Notes under the pieces: generated by a model
The model's database searches: none
Told to the model about the DNA's origin: nothing
Seen by the model: only the letters and a program-made list of their open reading frames with translations
Part shown: positions 34,991-43,536 of the stretch, in pieces
Layout of the letters: each line of letters begins with the position of its first letter
Numbering within the stretch: the first letter of the stretch is position 1
Program-made: the position numbers and the translations under genes
Origin: Symsagittifera roscoffensis
Taxonomy: Eukaryota; Xenacoelomorpha; Acoela; Convolutidae
Reading direction: 5' to 3'
Length of the DNA: 64,000 nucleotides
Assembly (NCBI RefSeq): GCF_963678635.1
Contig: NC_087067.1
Span: 13,490,844-13,554,843, forward strand

Positions 34991-35246
34991 CAGAAAGATT
35001 TCATTGATCAGGATTGAACGCATTGATTGTAGAGGCCAAGTAGTTCAACGAAAAGAACAAGTTACACTTTCTGAAGAAGAGTTGTGCACTTTGAGGAGGT
35101 TCTTCCCCGTGATTGACCAATTCATCTACTTTCAACGATTCAAATACATCAGTAATGTTACCCAGCAAGCGCGGTCTTTGTCTTCCCAAGCTAGTGGTAG
35201 TGCCCAAACGTCAACCAGGAAATCAAATGGATCTAACCAGCAGTGA
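34974..35246 (+). CDS. Small PC4-like candidate ssDNA-binding protein
   Basis: 90 codons from ATG 34974, overlapping the end of the exonuclease-like gene. Residues about 8-48 (ISLIRIERIDCRGQVVQRKE, then VTLSEEELCTLRRFFPVIDQFI) follow the PC4/p15 pattern: beta hairpins, a Gly turn, a basic patch, then a helix with L..L..ID. PC4 proteins bind single-stranded DNA as dimers, a useful role in protein-primed replication. The C-terminal third is a Ser/Gln-rich tail. Short length leaves room for chance similarity. Confidence 0.4.
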   Translation: MTPESNRKISLIRIERIDCRGQVVQRKEQVTLSEEELCTLRRFFPVIDQFIYFQRFKYISNVTQQARSLSSQASGSAQTSTRKSNGSNQQ

Positions 35247-35595
35247 ACTACCCAATGAGATTCAAAAAATAATAAGAGAAGATTCTGTGAAGAAAATTGT
35301 GTATCATGCCAAAACTGATCATGTCCCAGCCAATTATGTTTTGGAAAAGCACTATGATTTTGATGATGATAACAAAGCGAGTGTCTATACAGGTTATACA
35401 CGATATGAAATTTATTACTGTTCAGATGCTATATTAATTTTTTATATATGTATATATATTTTTCATTCTGCAAGTTCGAGAGTGAGAGAAAGCGGTAGGG
35501 AAATTGAAATGAATGACACAGTAATTGACGAGACTGATGGAACAATAGTTACCGATTTTGTGTATGACGAAAATCATTTGGAGAAAATATCATGA
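35155..35595 (+). CDS. Hypothetical Polinton protein with one hydrophobic segment
   Basis: 146 codons from ATG 35155 (the longer TTG-started form at 35113 is less likely), overlapping the previous gene by 92 bases in another frame. Basic, Pro-containing N-terminus (SKRGLCLPKLVVVPKRQ), acidic middle, then a hydrophobic segment DAILIFYICIYIFHSA (35428-35475) that could span a membrane, then an acidic tail. The hydrophobic segment coincides with a T-rich, low-complexity stretch, so an unrecognised intron is an alternative. No family recognised. Confidence 0.45.
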   Translation: MLPSKRGLCLPKLVVVPKRQPGNQMDLTSSELPNEIQKIIREDSVKKIVYHAKTDHVPANYVLEKHYDFDDDNKASVYTGYTRYEIYYCSDAILIFYICIYIFHSASSRVRESGREIEMNDTVIDETDGTIVTDFVYDENHLEKIS

Positions 35596-35640
35596 AAATT
35601 TTGCAATAACGTGACTGTACCACGGTCTGAAGTAGTTTTC

Positions 35641-35787
35641 ATGTCACAAATGGTGTTAATTCTGATTTTATTGGCTTTTTGTATCTTTAAACTTTCATTA
35701 ACGCAGTTAACTTGTGAAGAAACCTCAGTTTGGTTCTCAATTTTATCGGGTTTAGTTGGTTATGTATTACCAAATCCAAGAATATGA
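35641..35787 (+). CDS. 48-aa membrane protein upstream of the ATPase
   Basis: Short gene from ATG 35641 to TGA 35787. It starts MSQMVLILILLAFCIFKL, one clear transmembrane helix, and ends with a second hydrophobic stretch before GYVLPNPRI. Its stop overlaps the ATPase start as ATGA (35784-35787), the classic coupled arrangement. The C-terminal Gly-Tyr-x-x-Pro-x-Pro pattern resembles small proteins I recall beside Polinton ATPases. Possible role in membrane association during virion assembly is inference. Confidence 0.55.
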   Translation: MSQMVLILILLAFCIFKLSLTQLTCEETSVWFSILSGLVGYVLPNPRI

Positions 35788-36506
35788 ATAAATTTATTGA
35801 TACATCTACGAGACTTTTTTTAGCGATCGTGGGCCCCTCGGGTTCTGGAAAAACAGAGCTGATATTCAAATTGTTGAAAGGAAAAACATTTTATCCCAAA
35901 TTTCAAAGAGCCCTATACCTTTACAAAGAGATTCAGCCTCTTTATAGTGAAAAATCCAATACCCACAGCATTGATCTAACTTTCATAAAATTCAATGGCT
36001 TTGACAGTTTGCGAAACCTTGAAAACATTCTTCTAGTTTTTGATGATTCATGCGAAGAAATCTATAACGATAAAGACTTTGTCAAACTTGCAACAGCAGG
36101 AAGACACCGAGGACTAGATGTAATATATGTTCAACATAATTTGTTCCAACAAAGCAGATGGTCTCGAACAATTGATTTAAACACATCACACATCATTCTG
36201 TTCAAATCGCCTCGTGATATTCAGCAACTTGATCATCTTGGAAGACAAATGAACAACACTAAATTTTTGAGAAACTGTTATCAGCTCGCTACAAAAGACA
36301 CATACGGTCATCTTTTAATCGACTTGGATCCGCGTACATCCGATTGTTTGAGATATTGTTCAAACATTACACCACCTGGTCCCTCAATTTTTTACTTACC
36401 AATAAACCAGGCAGAGGTTACACCTCTCACAAATGAACGCGAAAAAATTATCTATTCTGCGGCACATGGTACAATTGAATCCCAGTCAGCTCCGAAGCTT
36501 CATTAG
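35784..36506 (+). CDS. FtsK/HerA-type DNA-packaging ATPase
   Basis: 240 codons from ATG 35784, overlapping the 48-aa gene by 4 bases. Walker A GPSGSGKTE at about residues 16-24, after a hydrophobic strand (FLAIV). Walker B ILLVFDDS at about residue 81, then TAGRHRGLDVIYVQHN, the sensor-like region characteristic of the Polinton/adenovirus IVa2-like packaging ATPases. It would pump element DNA into capsids. The frame is unbroken and the length is normal for the class. It overlaps the next gene by 74 bases. Confidence 0.92.
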   Translation: MNKFIDTSTRLFLAIVGPSGSGKTELIFKLLKGKTFYPKFQRALYLYKEIQPLYSEKSNTHSIDLTFIKFNGFDSLRNLENILLVFDDSCEEIYNDKDFVKLATAGRHRGLDVIYVQHNLFQQSRWSRTIDLNTSHIILFKSPRDIQQLDHLGRQMNNTKFLRNCYQLATKDTYGHLLIDLDPRTSDCLRYCSNITPPGPSIFYLPINQAEVTPLTNEREKIIYSAAHGTIESQSAPKLH

Positions 36507-36741
36507 AAAAACAACAAATCCTCAAGTTATTTCAGTTATATGTGAATGTTTGCTCAATGTAGTCAATGGCAATGTATCTGTTAAAATTCCAAACATTGAA
36601 AATTTCGAAGTGGCATACAAACTTTTAATCAGCCGAAAAACAAAACTTGAACGAAAACGAGCAATTATTCTAACGAAACAAGGTTTCAACTTGATCAGAC
36701 TGATACTTTACTTCTGCTACAGATACTTACCATCAGCATAA
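36433..36741 (+). CDS. Small basic Polinton protein
   Basis: 102 codons from ATG 36433, overlapping the ATPase 3' end in a different frame. The layout, NPSQLRSFIRK, then ISVICECLLNVVNGNV, then KTKLERKRAIILTKQGFNLIRLIL, matches a small uncharacterised protein common in Mavericks (CECxLNxxxGNV ... basic ... Q/KxGF). Basic C-terminal half with a hydrophobic end; possibly a DNA- or capsid-associated core protein. Function unknown. Confidence 0.6.
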   Translation: MNAKKLSILRHMVQLNPSQLRSFIRKTTNPQVISVICECLLNVVNGNVSVKIPNIENFEVAYKLLISRKTKLERKRAIILTKQGFNLIRLILYFCYRYLPSA

Positions 36742-36744
36742 AAC

Positions 36745-37569
36745 ATGGCAGCAGAAGAGTTTGTTTTAATTCCAAAACATACATATATCCGTGAGCAACC
36801 GCATGCATCACAAGTGCTACTTAACAGTTCATTTAAACGCAAAAAGCCCCAGTTATCTTACTTGAACCGCATGAGACCTCTAATACCCACGAAGCAAAAC
36901 TCAGTATCGACTGAAACTCTTCCACTACCCCTTCCACCAACACCTCCCTCAACGCCTATTGTTGACCCTGGGGAACAATCAACAGGACTTCTTACAGAAG
37001 ATGAGACTAATCAATATCAGGAAGGTGGGGAGGAAGAGGAGAAGCGGATTGTGGATGAGAAGGAGCGAAAGGATATTAAAATAAACTATGAACGCATTCT
37101 ATTACAATTGCAAATAATGGAGGATAAAAAATTCACGAGAGCTAAAAATATCGTGGAGGTTATCAAAAGCTCAACTCGAGTCTCAATAAACGCCATGGAT
37201 GAAACAATTTATGTTGACAATGTACCAACCGGTCTCAAAGCAGCATCATTTTTGTATGATATACAACAGCAAACTAAAATACTACACAACCCTGCTTACA
37301 TAATGATTTTATCCGCTCTCGAACTTACCGAAGAGTCTGTTATTAACAAGTATGCCAAACACGCGGTTCAGTCAAAGATTAAAGAACAGGCCCAACGAAG
37401 AACCAAAAGTCCAACCAAACCTCCGTCAACCTCGGGCAAAACAAAAACCCTCGACAGTAGTAAGCCATCATCAAGCTCAAAACAAACCAAACGACTCAAA
37501 ACAAGAAAGAAAGCCACCACGGAAAGAGTCAAAGAACAAAGAAAGAGAGAAAGACAAAGACGACACTGA
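36745..37569 (+). CDS. Polinton PY-like protein
   Basis: 274 codons from ATG 36745, three bases after the previous stop. Pro-rich N-terminal third, acidic Glu-rich linker, then a conserved block at about residues 135-205: VSINAMDETIYVDNVPTG...SFLYDIQQQTKILHNPAYI, which corresponds to the FLYDLQQPxKxLxNxxY pattern typical of the Polinton PY protein. The C-terminus is very Lys/Arg/Ser-rich. The function of PY is not established; position between ATPase and integrase is normal. The C-terminal frame may be shifted relative to the original, since another open frame overlaps 37352-37660. Confidence 0.6.
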   Translation: MAAEEFVLIPKHTYIREQPHASQVLLNSSFKRKKPQLSYLNRMRPLIPTKQNSVSTETLPLPLPPTPPSTPIVDPGEQSTGLLTEDETNQYQEGGEEEEKRIVDEKERKDIKINYERILLQLQIMEDKKFTRAKNIVEVIKSSTRVSINAMDETIYVDNVPTGLKAASFLYDIQQQTKILHNPAYIMILSALELTEESVINKYAKHAVQSKIKEQAQRRTKSPTKPPSTSGKTKTLDSSKPSSSSKQTKRLKTRKKATTERVKEQRKRERQRRH

Positions 37570-37603
37570 ATCGTACGGTTTGCCCTATAACGATTCAGAT
37601 TCT

Positions 37604-38588
37604 TCAACGTCAGAAAAGACGGAGACGAAAAGTAAAAGATGGGAAACCTACACCAACTGAGGAAAAACTTTTGAAAAAAAGTTACACAGATAAAGGACCA
37701 GCATTGTTCGGCAGTGTTAAATTTTTAAAGGCTACAACGGTCATACCAAGACAAAAAATTAAACATTTTTTACATACAGAACCATCTTATACAAAGTACC
37801 GAACAGTTCGCCGCAAAATAGCTCGGCTTAAAGTGATAGTTAATGACATAAACGAAATATGGTCAATCGATTTGGCATATGTTGATAAACTAGCAAAATA
37901 CAACAAAGATATCAAATATCTTTTAGTTGCAGTAGATTGCATGTCCCGTTATCTTCGCGTGCAGCCACTGAAATCAAAGTATGCCACAACAACTGCAGAA
38001 GCGTTCAATCAAATGATAAAGACAGAGAAACCGAAAAAAAGTCTGGGTAGATAAAGGCACCGAGTTCAAAGGGTCATTCAAAACTTTATGTGAGAAAAAG
38101 GGTATCAAAACATACACAACAGAGAGTGAAAAGAAGTTCGCTTTCACCGAGAGGAACATTCGATCACTAAAAAGTTTGATTTATAAGTATTTGGAGGACA
38201 AATGGACCTACTCTTACATCGATAAGCTTCAAGACTTTGTCAACACAATAAATTCGAGAACAAACCGCGTCATCAAATTAGCCTCCAATAAAGTGACAAA
38301 AAAGGAAAGGATGTTCCATGTCTAATTTCATTAAGAGCGGAACAATCATTGAAACTAGTTCGCCGACCAAAGCTCTACGTTGGCGATTTTGTGAGAATAG
38401 CAAAAATTGACATCCCTTTTCGAAAAGGTTATAAACAATCCTTCACTGACGAAGTTTTTGAAATATTTGACATACCAACAAGGAACCCACCGACTTATAA
38501 TCTTATCGACGCTGATAGAGAACCAATAGAGGGTAAATTTTATGAGCCCGAACTAATCAGAGTATTGGAAAAGGAAGGGTCAAGCTAA
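37604..38588 (+). CDS. Retroviral-type (Polinton) integrase, two frameshifts
   Basis: Catalyses insertion of linear element DNA, producing the 6-bp duplication. First segment to 38054: YTKYRTVRRKIARLKV DNA-binding region, then the first catalytic Asp in WSIDLAYVD (about 37870). A one-base shift in the A run near 38035 leads to VDKGTEFKG with the second Asp, and the Glu lies in FTERNIRSLKS (about 38145). A second shift near 38310 restores the C-terminal domain (YVGDFVRIAKIDIPFRKGY ... EGKFYEPELIRVL), typical of Polinton integrases. The start is uncertain: no ATG is in frame upstream and the open region continues back into the PY-like gene, so splicing or another shift is likely. Confidence 0.88.
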
Positions 38589-38591
38589 ACA

Positions 38592-38853
38592 ATGTCTAGC
38601 AACTTTGGAGGTGACAAAGATTCCTTTAGTATTACATTGGTGTCATCAGCCTCAATGAATATCTTCATTGACAACTCACTAGCGAGTTTTAAAAACCTGC
38701 TGAGTGAAGATATCGATCTGCAAGGCGAATGGAGAGTTACATTGTCAGAAATAACGTTTCCCACTCATTTTAACATTGTAACAGATACTAAAATAGTGTA
38801 CTATAAAAAAGACAAAGTTAGAGCAAGTCTTAAAGTGGCAAAAGATAAAATAT
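38592..38853 (+). CDS. Minor capsid (penton-like) protein, truncated by gap
   Basis: Starts at ATG 38592, three bases after the integrase stop, and runs into the sequence gap. Its 87 visible residues (FSITLVSSASMNIFIDNSLASF, split here as the start; then LQGEWRVTLSEITFPTHFN) match the N-terminal jelly-roll segment of Polinton penton proteins: ITLxS, a run to the N-N/F motif, then LxGxWxVxLxEIxxP. It would occupy capsid vertices. The rest of the gene and the start of the next lie in the gap. Confidence 0.75.
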
Positions 38854-39053
38854 NNNNNNNNNNNNNNNNNNNNNNNNNNNNNNNNNNNNNNNNNNNNNNN
38901 NNNNNNNNNNNNNNNNNNNNNNNNNNNNNNNNNNNNNNNNNNNNNNNNNNNNNNNNNNNNNNNNNNNNNNNNNNNNNNNNNNNNNNNNNNNNNNNNNNNN
39001 NNNNNNNNNNNNNNNNNNNNNNNNNNNNNNNNNNNNNNNNNNNNNNNNNNNNN
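38854..39053. other. Assembly gap (200 N)
   Basis: Exactly 200 undetermined bases, a conventional placeholder length, so true size is unknown. Family lengths suggest that well over 200 bases of penton and capsid coding sequence are missing. A frame reading through it joins two different genes and should not be believed. Confidence 0.98.
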
Positions 39054-40309
39054 CCCCCTCTACTCGTTACATTTGAAAATGCGTTCACTCAAAAAATTGG
39101 TCCATCTTATTCACCTGATGGTCCTATGCTCGAATTTGAAGTTTTAGGAGATAGAAACAACTTTATCGATCTTCAACGAACTCGCTTGGAGATTGTAGCA
39201 CGCGTTGTTCAAAATAATGGTAATGTACTGCGAACTCATGCTACAGAGGTAGCACAACGAGACACCCCACATTTGGTTAACAATCCACTTTCATCTTTAT
39301 TTTCCGAATGCACAATGTCATTGAATGGAGAAAAAATTCAACAACCAATGCCAATTTTGCCCATAAGAGTTTCATTGAGACCGAATTTTCACATTGTAAT
39401 GATGCAAAGAAAACATGGCTTGCTTGTCAAGGTTATTATTATGAAGATAATCCATCAGGTATTGATGGTGCTAATGGGCGAGCTTAAGATGTCGCTGAGC
39501 GTAAACGAATCGTAGCTGCATCAACCGAATTCCGTTTATTTGGTAAAATTGCTTGTGATTTTTTATCATGTGACAAACATATTATCAGCGGTGTTACAAT
39601 AAGACTTTCTCTGAGACGATCTCCTAATGACTTTGTTATCATGTCTGAGCATAGAGATAAACATTACCGGGTTGAAATCACTGAGACTAACCTATATGTG
39701 CGCAAAATGACAGTAACCGATTTTGTGCTATCGTCGATAGAAAAAACTCTGTTGAAAACACTCGCAATATACACTTATATTGAAGTTTTACCGAGAACTT
39801 TTTTGGCCACAACTGGTGTACAAAGCTGGCGACAAGAAGACGTTTTTGCCAAAGAGCCAGTTCGTCGAATGATTTTAGCAATGAGCTCGAATACAGCATA
39901 CCTGGGAACTAACCGAACAAAACCGTTTCATTATCAAAAATTTCAGCTGAATGAAATCATTGTTTACCGAAACGGTCTACCCATTGCAGGAACTCCTGTG
40001 TCAACGACTGATAACAAAAGAATATACTATAACACATTGGAAGCTCTAGACTTTGTTTTCAACAATAGTCATGGAATCAGTTTGGCTAATTATCACAATC
40101 ATTATATAATGGCTTTTGATCTCACATCTACTCAGGAGGCTTCACATGACTTTATTCATTCTGAATTGACCAATTGCACCATTTCAGTAGAACTGAAGCT
40201 TGATGCACCGCTGGGGGAAAATGTAGAGTTACTTTTTATGGGAGAGCGTGCATCAACAGTTTACGTGCGTTCCGATAGAAAAATAGCTAAAAACACTCTA
40301 ATGAGTTGA
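39054..40309 (+). CDS. Major capsid protein (double jelly-roll), 5' missing, frameshifted
   Basis: The virion shell protein. The segment after the gap reads LEFEVLGDRNNFIDLQRTRLEI and LVNNPLSSLFSECTMSLNG, the conserved first jelly-roll region of Polinton capsids (IDLxxTxL ... VNNxLxSLF...xLN). A one-base shift near 39350 leads to KKTWLACQGYYYED. A TAA at 39484-39486 interrupts that frame, which then continues uninterrupted through EFRLFGKIACDFL and the second jelly roll (39641-40309; PFHYQKFQLNEIIVYRNGLP). About 415 residues are visible, against 500-650 usual, the rest falling in the gap. The protease follows 13 bases later. Confidence 0.88.
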
Positions 40310-40322
40310 CTCTGTGAAAAAA

Positions 40323-40759
40323 ATGGACAATTTACAGATTACTGAGCTTATTCACCGATGCAAGCATTTGAAACATCGATTTTGCGGCTTTTTTCCCGCT
40401 AACTTAGCATTTAATACAATATTGAAACGTGACAATACTTTCATGATAGTGAACGCATCAAACTCAGACCAGCCAGGAACTCATTGGTTACTGTTTGCTC
40501 AAGCTGGTGGTTAAATCTTTTTGCAGATCCTCTTGGACGAAGCCTACACAACTATCCACATGTATACAAAAATATGAGACGTTCTATCCATGAGGGAAAC
40601 CAAATACTGATGAATAAGCCAATCCAATCAGCTAACTCGGTCTTGTGCGGACTTTATTGTATTTATGTTGCTCATGTTATAATTTCATCTAAATTTCCTA
40701 TAGGTTTCAAGGTTAACGACCATGACATGATGCGTTTTGCTAAACATATGATGTTATAA
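40323..40759 (+). CDS. Adenain-like cysteine protease, one frameshift
   Basis: Ulp1/adenain-family maturation protease that would process capsid precursors. From ATG 40323: FCGFFPANLAFN, the family's N-terminal signature, then the catalytic His in GTHWLLF (about 40475). A one-base shift near 40506 leads to LNLFADPLGRSL with the catalytic Asp, then Gln and Cys in QSANSVLCGLYCIYVAH (about 40640). All four active-site positions are therefore present over about 145 residues, a little short for the family. It ends the plus-strand cluster; the next gene is convergent. Confidence 0.85.
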
Positions 40760-40875
40760 CTTTGTGATACTGATGCATTTCTTTTATGATTTATAATTTA
40801 ATTTTAAGAAAAAACATGTTTTATGGTTGCTAGAACACTTGCCTCTGGCGTTATCGCAGGCTCTAAAAACCGTTT

Positions 40876-41445
40876 TCAGAAATTAAATTTCTTTTCCATT
40901 ATAAATTTAACAAACAAAGTATTTGAATCAATCTCTAAACGACCATACCCACTCAAAATGATATCAATAATTTTAGAAAACTCAAAGGCATTATCACCAT
41001 TCAAAATGTTAATGAAGCGTTCAATTGTTACATTAGTGATTAAATCAGTTTGAGTTTGAATGGATCGAGTTTGTGCAGCAAAGCAAACTTGTGGCAATCT
41101 TATTCGTAGAGAAGCACCACCAATGTCAGTTGAGTTGTTAATAGAATTGTTGTAGTTGACAGCAATTTTTAATTTTTCCATCAGGGGTCCTGATAGGTGA
41201 AGTTTACTGCAACCCAATATTAGATGCTTGAAAGATGAGAGTAGACAAGGTACAACGAAAGTGGTTGAGGTCATCGTTTTCACTACGTCGACACAATCCT
41301 TGGTTACTTCGATGAGAACATGGATGTGGGGATGGTCATTGTTGAGCAATTGGGCGCAAGACTCGTTCTGAATTGAGTGGGTTGCAAATGCAAAATTTGT
41401 GTTTAGAGGGAGTTGTGAGGCGTCGGGTTCGTTGTTCAGAATCAA
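40876..41445 (-). CDS. Hypothetical Polinton protein, minus strand
   Basis: About 189 codons open on the minus strand, convergent with the protease. No in-frame ATG near the 5' end; the frame continues upstream to about 41470 where the minus strand offers CGAAAG as a possible acceptor, so the first exon may lie elsewhere, perhaps within the PC4-like gene just upstream. Beta-rich, Asn/Thr-rich product (HIHVLIEVTKDCVDVV; TTFVVPCLL). No family recognised. Confidence 0.5.
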   Translation of the reverse strand: MILNNEPDASQLPLNTNFAFATHSIQNESCAQLLNNDHPHIHVLIEVTKDCVDVVKTMTSTTFVVPCLLSSFKHLILGCSKLHLSGPLMEKLKIAVNYNNSINNSTDIGGASLRIRLPQVCFAAQTRSIQTQTDLITNVTIERFINILNGDNAFEFSKIIDIILSGYGRLEIDSNTLFVKFIMEKKFNF

Positions 41446-41554
41446 AAATTTAAAATTCTTTCGAAATTTTTAAAACAATTCAGGCGACTGCTCATACATT
41501 GCTTCAACCATTCTGCTGGTTAAATCAAATTATTCAAACGTTTTTTTTTCTGTT

Positions 41555-41989
41555 TCAGGCAACTCTACACTTTTTATTATTCGAGTATTCATCATCCGCA
41601 TCGTTTTCATTGCCACTTTCAGCACATTCTTTTTCGGGACGGACTGATTGTTTTGACGTGTATCGTCTTTTATGATGTTTATCACTTACAGCTGAGGAGG
41701 ATGAGGAGGAGGCGGAAGAAGATGAAGTCTTTTCACCAGTTTGTTTTTTAACCAATTTTTTAATCTTTGAATAATTATCTGCCAAACAATCAAATTCTCT
41801 TGTCATTAAGGCCACTGCTTGATAACATTTAAATACACCATCTTCATTCTTTTTATATAACTTAACTGTGATATATGTACCCGTTTTGTCAAAAGTTTTC
41901 CTTCCAACCCGTACAATGCGTTTTCCTCCCGAAGATATATCTTGAAAATCATCGTAAAAGTCTGTTTCATTTTCTAGCGACGAGTACAT
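41555..41989 (-). CDS. PC4-like single-stranded DNA-binding protein
   Basis: 144 codons from ATG 41989 on the minus strand. Residues about 21-80 (GGKRIVRVGRKTF ... TYITVKLYKKNEDGVFK ... VALMTREFDCLADNYSKI) follow the PC4/p15 layout: a beta strand, the V.I+.Y strand, the GxxxxxxGIxL strand and a helix with xEFxxLxxxxxxI. A run of Ser and a basic KHHKRRYTSK segment (possible nuclear signal) follow, then an acidic tail. Likely role: coating displaced strands during protein-primed replication or modulating transcription. It diverges from the 42694 gene across a repeat-built promoter. Confidence 0.6.
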   Translation of the reverse strand: MYSSLENETDFYDDFQDISSGGKRIVRVGRKTFDKTGTYITVKLYKKNEDGVFKCYQAVALMTREFDCLADNYSKIKKLVKKQTGEKTSSSSASSSSSSAVSDKHHKRRYTSKQSVRPEKECAESGNENDADDEYSNNKKCRVA

Positions 41990-42693
41990 AGTGGTGGTGG
42001 TAACGGTAGTGACTTGTTAGTTCAACTGTTTTATGATAGAGTGAAATGAATAATGAATTGGATAGAAGATAAACAAATATCTGTGGATTTACTTTTATGG
42101 CGCCCCTTCAGCCTATAGCGGGAGGATTTAATTAGTTTTTGCAATTGGATTTGTATAAGATAAAAGCGTGTTTATTGCATCTGTCATTTCTGTCTGGCAA
42201 GCACTTGAATGGGTCATAAAACTCAGTTAATGTTACATGTCGGCATACATGTACTCACTTTGAAGTGGAGTCCTTTACAGCCCCTCGTCCGGGTGACATA
42301 AAAAAAGGCGTCATGCACTCTATTTGAAGTAGAGATAGCAATAGCTTGCATCTGTCTGGCAAATTCCCGTTTTAGCTCATAAATCTCAACGTTTTTACCC
42401 TGGCGGCATGCATGTTATCTCTTTGAAAAGTAAAATTTTTGTCATTTTGTGCTTAGGGTATCATAAAAAGGCGCCATGCTGTTTCTTTGAAGTATAGATT
42501 TTCAAAGCGTTCACATTTCTACTTTAATTGCAAAAGCCCTGAAAACATATTAAAATTTCACAAAACCAGATTTATGGTAATTGGCTAAATCTTAGACCAC
42601 CAGCAATAAAAAACTAAAAGTGGTAGGTCAAACTAAATCTACTCACTATTTTTATTCAATCTCTCAAAATCAGTCAATACAAAATTTTCAACA
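41990..42693. promoter_or_regulatory. Divergent promoter region with duplicated modules
   Basis: About 700 bp between two divergent genes. Two degenerate modules of about 171 bp start GCATCTGTC at 42177 and 42348. Each contains two TTTGAA(G)T sites (42257, 42320; 42418, 42484) and one CATAAAAA-GGCG box (42297-42310 and 42462-42475). An inverted form of the box (GGCGCCATAAAAGT on the minus strand, 42091-42104) lies about 100 bp upstream of the minus-strand ATG. The CATAAAA core looks TATA-like. A leaderless reading of this region shows no gene. Confidence 0.5.
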
Positions 42694-43353
42694 ATGGCAA
42701 CTCTACTGCAAATCATTTCAAATAATTCTCTTGAAAGAGCTATATTCTACCAAACTTATACCAGAGATTCTATCGTAGTGGTTCAACAGGAACGGAAAAT
42801 GCGTCATCGAAAAGCATGTCCTTTCAACGATCTTGATCCAGGAAGCAGAGAATTCGATGAATGGGTCACTAAAAACCATATGATGTTACCCAACTATTTG
42901 CTAGATCAAATTGGTATCCTCATACAAAACAGAAAACAGGTCTACGAGAGTTGCTGTGTGACTGAATCGTATCCTGCGCTGAAGCGCACAGATATTCAAG
43001 ACCCTACTTGTCTTGATCGTTCACCGAGAAAAATAATGTTTAACTACGATTGCCAATCGATCCCCTTTTACGAAAGTCAGGAAGGATCCATTAGAGACTT
43101 AGCACAGCGAGAAAACTACTGGAACATTGAGTCGATTGAATCACCAGATTCAACAGAGAAAAAATATGAGGACCAGCAGACGCCAAAAACCCCAATAAAA
43201 CCGGATATTTTTTCAATCACTCAACAACAGCAGCAGCATACTTCTTCTACTTCTTCTTCCGGCAGTCAAAGTCCCACTGCACCAAACTTAGTAGCTGAGA
43301 CGCCGCCTATCAATGCTTGCTTTGCGACGGAAAAAACGCAAACTGCAATTTAG
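42694..43353 (+). CDS. Hypothetical Polinton protein with Gln/Ser-rich tail
   Basis: 219 codons from ATG 42694. The first 160 residues look folded, with a basic RKMRHRKACPFNDLDPGSREF segment and paired Cys (ESCCVTES); the last 60 are low-complexity (QQQQQH, TSSTSSSGSQS, Pro/Thr). No family recognised. Probably transcribed from the divergent promoter shared with the PC4-like gene. An AATAAA at 43531 lies 178 bases past the stop. Confidence 0.6.
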   Translation: MATLLQIISNNSLERAIFYQTYTRDSIVVVQQERKMRHRKACPFNDLDPGSREFDEWVTKNHMMLPNYLLDQIGILIQNRKQVYESCCVTESYPALKRTDIQDPTCLDRSPRKIMFNYDCQSIPFYESQEGSIRDLAQRENYWNIESIESPDSTEKKYEDQQTPKTPIKPDIFSITQQQQQHTSSTSSSGSQSPTAPNLVAETPPINACFATEKTQTAI

Positions 43354-43530
43354 AGATCTCTGAAAACTCTGAAAAAACTTTCTTTCCACCGAGAGTGCAC
43401 CAGTTTGGGGGTTTATTATTTAGTTTGATAAGTTTTTTTTTATTGTGGCTGAATCTTTGTTTACGTTTTGCTAATGATTTTTTTTTTCTAATTTAAAGTT
43501 TGCTTTGTGATTTTCAATCAATAGAAAGGA

Positions 43531-43536
43531 AATAAA
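43531..43536 (+). terminator. Polyadenylation signal candidate
   Basis: AATAAA downstream of the 42694-43353 gene, in an AT-rich tail where chance matches are frequent. Confidence 0.35.

Noticed and set aside
37352-37660. Separate Lys-rich gene between PY-like protein and integrase
   Set aside because: It overlaps the PY-like tail and more likely reflects a shifted C-terminus or the missing integrase start.
40823-41053. Plus-strand frame downstream of the protease
   Set aside because: Antisense to the longer minus-strand frame 41445-40876 and lacks family features.
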